36,091 nt of DNA from Anaerolineales bacterium (GTDB lineage: Bacteria; Chloroflexota; Anaerolineae; Anaerolineales; UBA4823), in NCBI GenBank assembly GCA_020354045.1, contig CP070639.1, positions 3,376,444 to 3,412,534 on the forward strand, in the 5' to 3' direction. Of the stretch, positions 25,079 through 32,844 are shown one piece after another; the first letter of the stretch is position 1, and each line of letters starts with the position of its first letter. Under the pieces are notes generated by a model. It was not told the origin of the DNA. It made no database searches and worked only from the letters and a program-made list of their open reading frames with translations. Both the position numbers and the translations under genes were made by a program.

Positions 25079-26332
25079 ATGAACACAAACCAGTCTGCTA
25101 GCAGAGAGAAAACTCGCTTGCATCCCAATATATGGGTTCTGACTGTAGTTTCATTCCTGACAGACATCTCCTCGGAGATGCTTTTTAACCTGCTACCGTT
25201 GTTTCTGGCAAATGTTTTGGGTGTACGCACAGCTGCAATCGGCTTGATCGATGGCATGGCTGAATCAACCGCCAGCCTAGTAAAAATCTACTCGGGGGCG
25301 CTCTCCGACCGTCTGGGCAAGCGTAAAACGTTGGCAGTAGTGGGTTATGGTTTCTCAACGCTGGTTAAGCCCCTGCTGTATTTTGCCACCAGTTGGGGGT
25401 GGGTTTTAGGTGTCCGCTTCAGCGACCGGATCGGGAAGGGTATCCGCAACGCACCGCGTGATGCTTTGTTGGCTGGCAGCGTAGGGAAAGAACAGCGCGG
25501 ATTTGCCTTCGGACTGCACCGAGCAGGAGATACAGCTGGTGCTTTTACTGGACTTGGTATTGCTGCCTTGATTATTTGGGCTACCCAAGGCGACCGAAGC
25601 CAACTATCCAGGGGAACCTTCCAGATAGTGGTGTTGGCCAGCGTAATACCCGCCTTACTTGCAGTGATAATACTGCTGGTGGCAGCAAAAGAAGTAGGAG
25701 AAAGTCAACCACATGCGACACCAATGCCAACATTAATGGCAGGTTGGCGGCAGATGGACCAGCGCTTCAAGGCTTTTCTGGCAGTGATAGTGCTCTTCAC
25801 CATGGGCAACTCATCGGATGCTTTTATCATCCTGCGCGGGCAGGAGCGCGGCTTGAACGTAATGCAAATTATGGGGATGATCCTGACATTTAACGCTATG
25901 TATTCATTATTATCATGGCCAATTGGGGCATTATCAGACCGAGTAGAGCGACAGGGAATCATTATCATAGGCTGGCTGCTCTACAGCCTGGTGTATCTCG
26001 GCCTGGCTGTAGCCAAAAGCGGTGCTCAGGTGTGGATGCTCTACGCAGCTTATGGAATCTATTATGCGCTCACCGAAGGTGTGGCAAAGGCTTTGGTGGC
26101 CGATTTTATCCCCCAAGCACAACGCGGCACAGCATATGGCTTGTACAACGCTGCAGTTGGTTTAGCAATGCTACCAGCGTCTCTTATCGCCGGAATATTA
26201 TGGCAAGGTATTGGTGGCTGGAAGGGTTTTGGACCATCCGCCCCATTTCTCGTTGGAGCCGCGATGGCTTTGTTATCGAGTGTACTGTTGCTTGCCTGGG
26301 TGAGAAGCTCGCAGGGTAACCCGGCTGCTTGA
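25079..26332 (+). CDS. MFS transporter
   Basis: The 417-residue protein has about 12 hydrophobic helices. The MFS loop 2-3 signature is GALSDRLGKRK (about 79-89) and the segment RFSDRIGKGIRNAPRDALLA around 114-133 is typical of a widespread subgroup of uncharacterised MFS permeases. A second copy of the loop motif, GALSDRVERQG, marks the C-terminal half. The substrate cannot be inferred. It is divergent from the M28 gene; the 218 bp between them hold both promoters and a short inverted repeat. Confidence 0.9.
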   Translation: MNTNQSASREKTRLHPNIWVLTVVSFLTDISSEMLFNLLPLFLANVLGVRTAAIGLIDGMAESTASLVKIYSGALSDRLGKRKTLAVVGYGFSTLVKPLLYFATSWGWVLGVRFSDRIGKGIRNAPRDALLAGSVGKEQRGFAFGLHRAGDTAGAFTGLGIAALIIWATQGDRSQLSRGTFQIVVLASVIPALLAVIILLVAAKEVGESQPHATPMPTLMAGWRQMDQRFKAFLAVIVLFTMGNSSDAFIILRGQERGLNVMQIMGMILTFNAMYSLLSWPIGALSDRVERQGIIIIGWLLYSLVYLGLAVAKSGAQVWMLYAAYGIYYALTEGVAKALVADFIPQAQRGTAYGLYNAAVGLAMLPASLIAGILWQGIGGWKGFGPSAPFLVGAAMALLSSVLLLAWVRSSQGNPAA

Positions 26333-26392
26333 TTAGATATAAGAAATTAAGATCTGGTGGAAATCTGTATCAAGGTAGCTCTAGACAAAGAA

Positions 26393-26578
26393 TCAATCAT
26401 CATAATCCTCTTCGTCCTCGTAATCATCCTCATCATAGATCCAGTCAAGCTCAAATGGATCTAGCCAGGTAACTTCCAATTCGGTCCGGCAGTTAGGGCA
26501 TTTCAAGCGCTGACCCATCCTGGTATTTGAGCCCATAGTGACCATAGATCCACAAGAAGGGCATTCGGCTTTCTTCAT
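26393..26578 (-). CDS. LysW-like zinc ribbon protein with acidic tail
   Basis: The 61-residue protein has two CxxC knuckles (CPSCG at 6-10 and CPNCR at 27-31) and then TELEVTWLDPFEL, the layout of LysW/AmCP, the amino-group carrier protein of alternative lysine or arginine synthesis. True LysW ends in EDWGE, where the last Glu carries the substrate; this one ends in a run of Asp/Glu with no WGE, and no lysine genes are nearby. It may be a carrier of another kind or a small nucleic-acid or protein-binding ribbon. AGGAG lies just before the ATG, and a promoter is visible at 26607-26636. It is convergent with the MFS gene. Confidence 0.8.
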   Translation of the reverse strand: MKKAECPSCGSMVTMGSNTRMGQRLKCPNCRTELEVTWLDPFELDWIYDEDDYEDEEDYDD

Positions 26579-26606
26579 CGAATTTCTCCTAAAAATTTTC
26601 GAGAAC

Positions 26607-26636
26607 GTTATACCTGATAAAGATTAATTGGGTTAA
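26607..26636 (-). promoter_or_regulatory. promoter of the zinc ribbon gene
   Basis: On the minus strand TTAACC (26636-26631) and TATAAC (26612-26607) are 18 bp apart and lie about 30 bp before the ATG at 26578. The two boxes match consensus at four and five positions. Confidence 0.45.
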
Positions 26637-26692
26637 AAAACCAGTATCTCCAAGGAACGGATTTCAAGCCGAGAGTATAATGAGAATTCCCG

Positions 26693-26752
26693 AAAAAATC
26701 AAGGAACAACATAGCACCTCTCACTACGGAAACCATGGTGAGAGGTGCTATG
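26693..26752 (-). terminator. strong hairpin with downstream U-run, end of the structured RNA
   Basis: CATAGCACCTCTCAC at 26710-26724 is the exact reverse complement of 26738-26752 (15-bp stem, 13-base loop). On the minus strand it is followed by TTGTTCCTTGATTTTTT, so it is oriented to end the RNA read from 26967. The U-run begins 11 bases after the stem, which is later than usual. On the plus strand no T-run follows. Confidence 0.6.
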
Positions 26753-26796
26753 CATTCTTCCTTCACCGACTTTGTCAAGACGGTTCGGAAACTGAT

Positions 26797-26967
26797 CACC
26801 CCACTGTGCCGTGTGCTGCTAAGTTTTGAACCTGCCTTCGCAGGTTGGGTACCTCCTCGAGCGCTCCGCCTTGGCTCAGGCCTATCGCGTCACACTCGTA
26901 AGATCGGAACCCTATAAGTGGGTGTTGGCTCAAAACCGGGATGCCGCAACACGTACACAGCAGGGTT
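26797..26967 (-). ncRNA. structured RNA, probable 6S RNA
   Basis: This 171-base stretch has no ORF but folds as one long interrupted hairpin. The ends pair (ACCC with GGGG/U, CTGTG at 26956-26960 with CACAG at 26804-26808, CGTGT with ACACG). Inside, GTTTTGAGCC can pair with GGTTCAAAAC over ten positions, followed by a wide central region with small side hairpins and a terminal arm closed by CGAGTG/CGCTCG. Size, a single long imperfect rod and an open central part are the hallmarks of 6S RNA, the RNA polymerase decoy. It has an extended -10 promoter on one side and a terminator hairpin on the other. It could instead be a 3' UTR element of asnS or another regulatory RNA. Confidence 0.5.
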
Positions 26968-26973
26968 ATCTAT

Positions 26974-26982
26974 CTTATACCA
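26974..26982 (-). promoter_or_regulatory. extended -10 promoter of the structured RNA
   Basis: The minus strand reads TGGTATAAG, a TGn-extended -10, at 26982-26974. The predicted start is near 26967, exactly where the outer stem of the RNA begins. The 116 bp from here to the asnS stop hold no gene. Confidence 0.5.
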
Positions 26983-27104
26983 TAAAAGGTACCAGATGAG
27001 TAGGTGATTTAATCTTAAAACCAAGAAAACTGTAAGGCAGGTGAGGCATCGCCGAAATACTGATCCCGGTGAGAATAGGGATACCCAAAGACAACCATTT
27101 GATA

Positions 27105-28448
27105 TTACGGGTAAACCCGGTTAATCGTACGCGGAAATGGAATCGTCTCACGAATGTGCTTGATACCACATATCCAGGAAACAGTGCGCTCGATACCCAT
27201 GCCAAAACCTGCATGGGGAACACTGCCGAAGCGGCGCAAGTCGATATACCACTGGAAAGCCTCTTGCGGCAAGTCATGTTCGTGTAGACGCTTCAATAAC
27301 AGGTCCGGGTTGGAAATGCGCTCACTGCCACCGATCACTTCGCCATATCCCTCTGGAGCTAGCAAATCTACACTTTTGCACACCTCTGGTCTCCCAGGCC
27401 AGGGTTCCATGTAGAAGGCTTTCACCTGGGTTGGGTAGCCATAAATAAACACCGGTTTATCAAACTTGGAGGTTAACTCAGTCTCATGAGGCGAGCCAAA
27501 ATCTGAGCCCCATTCCAATGACAGCAGCTCCTTTTGCTCCAGGTCTTGAGTTTGGTCTCGGATTTCCTTTAGCATCTCCACAGCCTGGTCATATGATATA
27601 CGTGGAAAAGGTGGTGCAACTTTTGCAAGCTGGCTGGTATCCCGCCCAAGCGAGGCGAGTTCAGCCGGGCAGCGCTCAAGCACCCGTTTGACAATATGCG
27701 ATACGAACTGCTCTTCGATTTCCATCAGCTGTTCAAGATCGCAAAACGCGATCTCTGGCTCCACCATCCAAAATTCGGTCAGATGGCGGCGGGTCTTGGA
27801 TTTCTCTGCCCGGAAGGTGGGACCAAAGGAATAAACTTTGGAAAAGGCAAATATATTTGCTTCGTTGTATAACTGCCCGCTCTGGGTCAGATAAGCCACA
27901 CCCTCATCAAAATATGGCGTTTCAAAAAGTGTGGTTGTACCCTCGCAGGCTGCTGGCGTAAGAATGGGTGTATCCATGTTGATGTACCCATTGTTGTCTA
28001 ACCATTCGCGCATTGCTGCGATGAGCGCGGCGCGCACGCGCAGAATAGCCCACTGGCTAGGCATGCGCAACCAGAGATGGCGGTGTTCCATAACAAAATC
28101 CACACCATGCTCCTTTAGCGCCAAAGGATAATCCTCAGCTGCTGGCTGGAGAATCACCAGGTCGGTCACACCCAGCTCATAGCCTCCAGGGACACCTGGG
28201 GCGCGCGGATCTCTACGCACTTCGCCTGTGACAATCACGGACGTTTCTTGGGGCAGGCGCGTGATCTGATCAAATAGATCGGCATCTAAATCATTTTTAA
28301 AAGCCACGCACTGCACAAACCCATGACCATCCCGCACAAGTAAAAATACCAGTTTGCCTTTATGGGTGCGGTTATATACCCAGCCGTGTATACGCACTTG
28401 TTGGGATTCGTAGCGGTCAATCTGATCTACCCGGATAACAGGAGCCAT
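27105..28448 (-). CDS. asnS: asparaginyl-tRNA synthetase
   Basis: AsnRS charges tRNA-Asn with asparagine. The 447-residue protein has an N-terminal OB-fold anticodon-binding domain (about 1-110, with VRIHGWVYNRTHKGKLVFLL) and a class II catalytic core. Motif 2 is FRAEKSKTRRHLTEFWMVEPE (split as FRAEKSKT and RRHLTEFWMVEPE) around 210-230, and motif 3 is GFGMGIERTVSWI near 420. The start at 28448 follows GGAGG and lies 19 bp after the aspS stop; a longer in-frame ORF to 28532 overlaps aspS and is not needed. It is the second gene of the aspS-asnS operon and should share the leader control described upstream of aspS. Confidence 0.95.
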   Translation of the reverse strand: MAPVIRVDQIDRYESQQVRIHGWVYNRTHKGKLVFLLVRDGHGFVQCVAFKNDLDADLFDQITRLPQETSVIVTGEVRRDPRAPGVPGGYELGVTDLVILQPAAEDYPLALKEHGVDFVMEHRHLWLRMPSQWAILRVRAALIAAMREWLDNNGYINMDTPILTPAACEGTTTLFETPYFDEGVAYLTQSGQLYNEANIFAFSKVYSFGPTFRAEKSKTRRHLTEFWMVEPEIAFCDLEQLMEIEEQFVSHIVKRVLERCPAELASLGRDTSQLAKVAPPFPRISYDQAVEMLKEIRDQTQDLEQKELLSLEWGSDFGSPHETELTSKFDKPVFIYGYPTQVKAFYMEPWPGRPEVCKSVDLLAPEGYGEVIGGSERISNPDLLLKRLHEHDLPQEAFQWYIDLRRFGSVPHAGFGMGIERTVSWICGIKHIRETIPFPRTINRVYP

Positions 28449-28467
28449 ATTTTCTTCCCTCCAATCT

Positions 28468-30237
28468 TTAAATTCTATCGATCTTAATATGAAGATCCTT
28501 GAGCTGTACCTCATCAACTGGCGAAGGGGCATTTGCCATCACATCCCGGGCGGTCTGGTTCTTCGGAAAAGCAATCACTTCGCGGATATTGGGCTCATCG
28601 GCCAGCACCATGCAAAGACGGTCTATGCCTGGCGCGATGCCACCATGCGGGGGTGTGCCATATTCAAAAGCTTCCAATAAGTGACCAAAACGCTGTCTGG
28701 CTGTCTCTAGCTCAAGACCGATCAACTTAAAAACTTTCTCCTGGAGCTGTCGGTCATGAATACGGATCGAGCCACCTCCAACCTCATAGTTATTGAGCAC
28801 CAAATCGTATTGCTGTCCGCGTGCCTGTCCAGGCTCGATATCCAGGAGCGGAATGTCATCATACATAGGCGCAGTGAAAGGATGGTGGCTTGGATCCCAG
28901 CGTTGTTCCGTTTCATTCCACTGGACAAACGGGAAGTCGATCACCCAGCAAAAAGCCAGCACGTTTGGATCAGCCAGATTTAAACGCTCAGCAAGCATAA
29001 CTCGCAAGCGGGCCAGTGATTCGTAAACCACGGCTGGCTTATCCGCCACAAATAAGAGCAAATCACCTGGCTGGGCCTGCATACGCTCCAACAACAATTG
29101 GATACGATCTTCTGGCAGGTATTTGGCAAACGAAGAACGCTGATCACCTTGAGCTGTTATTGCAAGATAGGCGAGACCTTTGGCTCCAAACTGGCGGACA
29201 TAATCACTCAACTCATCCAATTGTTTACGGCTGTATTCGCCCAATCCAGAGGCATTTATACCACGCACATGGCCACCACTGGAGACTGCATTCTCAAAGA
29301 CTTGAAAACCACAACCCGCTGCCAGATCACTTACATCTTGCAACTCCAGGCCATAACGCAGATCGGGATTGTCTTTTCCAAAGCGGTCGAGCGTCTGCTG
29401 ATATGTCAGGCGTGGAAAGGGGGAAGCCAGTAAGCGTTTATGGGGTACAACCTCCGCCACCAGGCGGGTGAACATCTTTTCCACCAGTTGCATTACATCC
29501 TCACGGTGGACAAAAGACATCTCGAGATCCAGCTGAGTAAATTCCGGTTGGCGGTCGCCACGCTGGTCTTCATCCCGGAAACAACGAGCTATCTGGAAAT
29601 AACGCTCCACTCCTGCAACCATCAACAGTTGTTTAAGCTGCTGGGGCGACTGCGGCAAGGCATAGAACTCACCGGGGTGTAACCGCGAGGGCACCAGATA
29701 ATCGCGAGCACCTTCTGGGGTGGTTTTAAACATAATCGGTGTCTCGATCTCAAGGAATCCGTGCTCGTCCAGGTAATGGCGGATAAATTTAACCACACGG
29801 TGGCGTAGAAGCAGATTTTTCTGCATACGCTCTCGCCGTAAATCCAGGTAACGGTAGCGCAGGCGCGTGTGCTCATCGGTCTCCTCTTCAGAGCTAATCA
29901 TGAAGGGGAGTGGTTTGGACGAATTGAGCACCCGAAATTGGCGAACATCCACTTCGATCTCACCTGTGGGCATATGCGGGTTTTCAGAGCCAGCTGGACG
30001 GGCACGCACAACGCCTTCTACCTGGATCACCCACTCCATCCGCACCGGACCAGTCAACCTGTGGATTTCTGGATACACTTCCGGATTCGTAACCACCTGC
30101 ACCAATCCAAATCGATCGCGCAGATCCAGGAAGACTAATCCACCATGATCTCTGCGGCGGTGCACCCAACCCGCCAGGGAAACTTCCTGACCGATGTGTT
30201 CGTGACGCAGTTCACCACAAGTGTGAGTCTTGTACAT
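28468..30237 (-). CDS. aspS: aspartyl-tRNA synthetase, bacterial type
   Basis: AspRS charges tRNA-Asp. The 589-residue protein has the bacterial layout: OB-fold anticodon domain (1-105), class II core with motif 2 [20 protein letters not shown], the GAD insertion (about 280-410) and motif 3 [13 protein letters not shown] near the C-terminus. His31 ([10 protein letters not shown]) and Gly83 (ARPAGSENP) match the residues reported to mark non-discriminating AspRS, which also charges tRNA-Asn with Asp; discriminating enzymes tend to have Leu31 and Lys83. That is odd next to an asnS gene. GGAGG lies before the ATG at 30237. The transcript has a long leader with an attenuator-like layout. Confidence 0.97.
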   Translation of the reverse strand: MYKTHTCGELRHEHIGQEVSLAGWVHRRRDHGGLVFLDLRDRFGLVQVVTNPEVYPEIHRLTGPVRMEWVIQVEGVVRARPAGSENPHMPTGEIEVDVRQFRVLNSSKPLPFMISSEEETDEHTRLRYRYLDLRRERMQKNLLLRHRVVKFIRHYLDEHGFLEIETPIMFKTTPEGARDYLVPSRLHPGEFYALPQSPQQLKQLLMVAGVERYFQIARCFRDEDQRGDRQPEFTQLDLEMSFVHREDVMQLVEKMFTRLVAEVVPHKRLLASPFPRLTYQQTLDRFGKDNPDLRYGLELQDVSDLAAGCGFQVFENAVSSGGHVRGINASGLGEYSRKQLDELSDYVRQFGAKGLAYLAITAQGDQRSSFAKYLPEDRIQLLLERMQAQPGDLLLFVADKPAVVYESLARLRVMLAERLNLADPNVLAFCWVIDFPFVQWNETEQRWDPSHHPFTAPMYDDIPLLDIEPGQARGQQYDLVLNNYEVGGGSIRIHDRQLQEKVFKLIGLELETARQRFGHLLEAFEYGTPPHGGIAPGIDRLCMVLADEPNIREVIAFPKNQTARDVMANAPSPVDEVQLKDLHIKIDRI

Positions 30238-30250
30238 GCATAGCCTCCAT

Positions 30251-30290
30251 AATAAAAATAAATCGCCCTCCGCCTTATGCGTCGGGCGAT
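30251..30290 (-). terminator. intrinsic terminator in the aspS leader (attenuator)
   Basis: On the minus strand ATCGCCC (30290-30284) pairs with GGGCGAT (30268-30262); inside are tandem G-A mismatches, a further CGC/GCG stem and a 5-base loop. It is followed at once by TTATTTTTATT and then the aspS ribosome binding site. A terminator placed between promoter and first gene must be conditional. Confidence 0.8.
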
Positions 30291-30309
30291 CTATGCTCTT
30301 TGCCTGGAA

Positions 30310-30405
30310 TTAACTCTCTGGCAGGCTGAAACTATCCACCCGGCGCATCACCTTAGGATCATTTACGTTAGGATTGGAGTCTAGAATTAATTCACAAACG
30401 TTCAT
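30310..30405 (-). CDS. 31-residue leader peptide rich in Asn and Asp
   Basis: The ORF runs from ATG 30405 to TAA 30312-30310 and encodes 31 residues, with Asn at 2, 11, 13 and 15 and Asp at 9, 16 and 24. The cluster LDSNPNVNDP (residues 8-17) has five Asx residues in eight positions (9-16). AAGG lies about 10 bases before the ATG. It sits between an extended -10 promoter and the terminator preceding aspS-asnS, which charge exactly these two amino acids. I infer a leader peptide whose translation speed senses charged tRNA-Asn and tRNA-Asp. It is too short for standard gene callers. Confidence 0.65.
   Translation of the reverse strand: MNVCELILDSNPNVNDPKVMRRVDSFSLPES
30334..30348 (-). promoter_or_regulatory. 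antiterminator 5' segment in the leader ORF
   Basis: Leader codons 20-24 read ATGCGCCGGGTGGAT and can pair with the terminator 5' region (minus strand of 30277-30290, ATCGCCCGACGCAT), with one C-A mismatch, one G-U pair and one bulged G. Pairing would use up the terminator's 5' arm. A ribosome stalled on the Asx cluster at codons 9-16 would leave it free. Confidence 0.6.
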
Positions 30406-30441
30406 TACCACGCCTTATGTAGCCAGGGTTAATTGCACAAA

Positions 30442-30450
30442 ATTATAGCA
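30442..30450 (-). promoter_or_regulatory. extended -10 promoter of the aspS-asnS operon
   Basis: The minus strand reads TGCTATAAT at 30450-30442, a perfect extended -10. The predicted start is near 30435, giving a leader of about 198 bases. No good -35 is seen, as expected for extended -10 promoters. Confidence 0.65.
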
Positions 30451-30488
30451 CAGGAATGTTACTTAGGGCAGGGGAGATAAGCTCTCCA

Positions 30489-31118
30489 CTAATTTTCTTC
30501 ATCCTGCTTCCTACCCGAGGTGATATGAAATTCACTAGGACGTTCACTGCCCTCAAATCCGGAGAGCACCACCAGCGCCAGTGCAGTGCTTTTTCCGGGA
30601 TTACGCCAACGATGGTGCAGCTCGGCGGCGAATAGCAGGCTATCACCGGGTTCCAGCAAGTAGCGCTGATCTTCAACCTCGTATTCCAGTTGACCGCTCA
30701 GACATAACACAAACTCATGACCAGTATGTACCATACTAAACTTACCACTATTAGCGCTACTCTCCAATGTAAGCATGAGAGGCTCGACTACACCAACAAA
30801 TTCCTCCCCACCCAAGCCTTCCCACATGCCACGGGGAAAGGGGATGCGTGTTCGCCTATCAGCCTTCCTGAATACTATTTCGTGACGCCGGGTTTCTTGC
30901 CGAAAAAATGCTGTGATCGGTACGCCCAAGGCGGTCGCAATTTTATAGAGCGTACTTACCGATGGTGAGGTGCGCATACGCTCGATCATACTCAAGGCAT
31001 TTGTGGATAAACCACTGGCACGCGCCAGCGCGCGCATTGACATTCGTCGCTCCATGCGCAACTCGCGCAAGCGGCTGCCAACTTCAATCCAGCGCGGATC
31101 TTTTTCTATTAGGTCCAT
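30489..31118 (-). CDS. XRE-family regulator with C-terminal cupin
   Basis: The 209-residue protein has an N-terminal helix-turn-helix of XRE type (about 12-67, MRALARASGLSTNALSMIER and PSVSTLYKIATALGVPI) and a C-terminal cupin (about 115-190, HTGHEFVLCLSGQLEYEV, then LLEPGDSLLFAAELHHRWRN). This fusion is common in repressors sensing small metabolites, such as PuuR- or SutR-like regulators. The start at 31118 follows GGAGG; an in-frame GTG at 31130 overlaps that site. It is divergent from the cytochrome operon across about 400 bp, so it may control that operon or itself, but no ligand is implied by the neighbours. Confidence 0.9.
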   Translation of the reverse strand: MDLIEKDPRWIEVGSRLRELRMERRMSMRALARASGLSTNALSMIERMRTSPSVSTLYKIATALGVPITAFFRQETRRHEIVFRKADRRTRIPFPRGMWEGLGGEEFVGVVEPLMLTLESSANSGKFSMVHTGHEFVLCLSGQLEYEVEDQRYLLEPGDSLLFAAELHHRWRNPGKSTALALVVLSGFEGSERPSEFHITSGRKQDEEN

Positions 31119-31322
31119 TATTACCTCCACAGCCCTTTCAATTTATTTAGATATTCAAACTCTCAAGGAGTCACAATGGAAGTTTCTAAAAATCATCTAC
31201 AGTGTTCCAAAACAGCCCAAATTCAGGATATTATACAATTATTTCGAACGTTCAGGGGAAAATAGAGTCAACACATTGAATACTCGCAGTGAGAGTAGAG
31301 TCAAAAGTTAGCCTTCCCAGAA

Positions 31323-31338
31323 AGTGACATTTGTCACA
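31323..31338. promoter_or_regulatory. CRP/FNR-family operator candidate
   Basis: AGTGACATTTGTCACA is GTGA-N6-TCAC with perfect symmetry and matches nine of the ten bases of the CRP core TGTGA-N6-TCACA. Its centre is about 64 bp upstream of the start predicted from the TATAAT at 31383, close to the class I activator position. Confidence 0.55.
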
Positions 31339-31382
31339 CCCGAAATGGGGTCATTGTCCTAATCTTCCTCTCATAATTGGTA

Positions 31383-31388
31383 TATAAT
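31383..31388 (+). promoter_or_regulatory. -10 element of the cytochrome operon
   Basis: TATAAT lies about 130 bp before the first cytochrome gene. No consensus -35 is found at 17 bp, in keeping with an activator-dependent promoter; a TTGTCC further up is too distant (23 bp). Confidence 0.45.
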
Positions 31389-31515
31389 ACCTACAATCCT
31401 TGGGAAGTTCGATTGGGGTGGGCTTTATTGTGCAACATAATTCTATAAACAGGTGCCAAGATTTCACCAGATCCTTATGCAAATCCCGCTGTATTCACAT
31501 TCAGGAGAATGCACA

Positions 31516-32769
31516 ATGAAACATAGATGGATTGTACTCTTTGCTGCATTGATTGCCCTCTTTGCGCTGCTAAGTGCTTGTGCCGGGCCTGCCGGGCCGC
31601 TTGGACCAGTCGGACCTGCTGGTCCTGCCGGTCCTGAAGGACCACAAGGACCGCGCGGACCAGAAGGTCCTGCTGGCCCATCGGGAACAGGTGCTGAAAC
31701 GGGTGCATTTGCGTCTGAATACGTCGGTGCTCAGGTATGCGCCGGTTGCCATACAGAGATCTTCGATGTGTACATGAAATCCGGGCACGCCTGGAAACTT
31801 AATCCAGTGGTAAATGGCCAACCACCGGAATATCCATTTACGAGTATTCCCGAACTGCCGCAAGGCTACACCTGGGATGACATCCTGTATGTGATAGGGG
31901 GCTATAATTGGAAAGCCCGCTTTGTCGATGAGGATGGCTTCATCATTACTGATGAGCCAGGTAAAGCTGGTAACACAGAATACCTGAACCAATGGAATTT
32001 CGCCAACCCGGTCATCGGCAAAGAAGCAGGCTGGGTAACTTACAACTCCGGTGAGGATCAGTTGCCCTACGATTGTGGCTCCTGCCACACCACCGGGTAC
32101 AGTCCACAAGGCAACCAGGATGGGCTACCCGGGCTTCTGGGCACCTGGGCAGAACCAGGGGTCAAGTGTGAAGAATGCCATGGTCCTGGGAGCTTGCACA
32201 TCACCAATCCACGTGGGTTTGGCATGCAAATCGACAGGGATTCAGAAAAATGTGGACAATGCCACCGGCGTGGCGAGATCGAATCCGTAAACGCCTCAGA
32301 TGGTTTTATTCAACACCATGAACAGTACGAGGAACTTTTCCAAAGCAAGCATGTGACCGTGGACTGCGTGGTGTGTCACGATCCACACAAAGGTGTGGTG
32401 CAGCTGCGCAGAGCCGAACTGCCAACTACACGCACTTTGTGTGAGAACTGCCATTTCGAGAAAGCTCAATACCAGAAAATTGAAAAGCACTTCGGTTTCA
32501 GGTTAACGTGTGTCGAGTGCCACATGCCGCGTGTGACAGTCAGCGCCTGGGGTGATACAGAAAATTACACTGGTGACATTCGCACGCACCTGATGGCTAT
32601 TGATCCTGCTCAAATCGAGCAATTCAGTGAAGATGGTTCGGTCGCTTTATCACAGATTGGTCTGAATTTCGCCTGCCGCCATTGCCATGGGGCCGGTTTT
32701 GGCACCGAAAAGACGGATGAAGAGCTGATTGCTGCGGCCACTGGTTATCACGATCGTCCTGAACCATAA
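31516..32769 (+). CDS. octahaem c-type cytochrome lipoprotein with collagen-like stalk
   Basis: The 417-residue protein starts at ATG 31516 (AGGAG nine bases before) with a lipoprotein signal ending LLSAC (Cys22). Residues 24-56 are eleven uninterrupted Gly-X-Y triplets, mostly GPA, GPE, GPQ and GPR, a collagen-like segment that in a trimer would form a rigid stalk. The rest carries eight CxxCH haem-c sites (CAGCH, CGSCH, CEECH, CGQCH, CVVCH, CENCH, CVECH, CRHCH), resembling the cytochrome c554-type multihaem families. It is expected to sit outside the membrane and relay electrons. It is the first of three genes, 75 bp before the nonahaem gene. Confidence 0.9.
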   Translation: MKHRWIVLFAALIALFALLSACAGPAGPLGPVGPAGPAGPEGPQGPRGPEGPAGPSGTGAETGAFASEYVGAQVCAGCHTEIFDVYMKSGHAWKLNPVVNGQPPEYPFTSIPELPQGYTWDDILYVIGGYNWKARFVDEDGFIITDEPGKAGNTEYLNQWNFANPVIGKEAGWVTYNSGEDQLPYDCGSCHTTGYSPQGNQDGLPGLLGTWAEPGVKCEECHGPGSLHITNPRGFGMQIDRDSEKCGQCHRRGEIESVNASDGFIQHHEQYEELFQSKHVTVDCVVCHDPHKGVVQLRRAELPTTRTLCENCHFEKAQYQKIEKHFGFRLTCVECHMPRVTVSAWGDTENYTGDIRTHLMAIDPAQIEQFSEDGSVALSQIGLNFACRHCHGAGFGTEKTDEELIAAATGYHDRPEP

Positions 32770-32844
32770 AATCCTGCCCGAGGTTCTAAATCTTGCGCGG
32801 TATGGGATCGCCCTATCCGCGCAAGACTGAGTCTGGAGGTCAGT

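Larger units (their letters stand above)
31119..31515. other. 397 bp divergent regulatory region
   Basis: No convincing gene is present. The region carries a 9-bp direct repeat TAGAGTCAA at 31263-31271 and 31296-31304, whose starts are 33 bp apart (about three helical turns), a CRP/FNR-like palindrome at 31323-31338 and a TATAAT at 31383-31388, which serve the cytochrome operon to the right. Confidence 0.6.

Noticed and set aside
29016-29471. Plus-strand ORF of 151 codons inside aspS
   Set aside because: It is antisense to AspRS core motifs, has no ribosome binding site, and its composition is that of a complementary-strand shadow.
30237-30440. T-box riboswitch in the aspS leader
   Set aside because: A leader plus terminator before a tRNA synthetase invites this, and GGGTGGA occurs, but the T-box core (GGGTGGNACCGCG) is absent and the UGGN base would not fit the G discriminator of tRNA-Asp or tRNA-Asn. 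The Asx-rich leader ORF explains the layout better.
31570-32109. Minus-strand ORF over the collagen-like region
   Set aside because: Its length arises from the repetitive Gly-X-Y coding sequence and the haem-rich composition of the real gene on the other strand.
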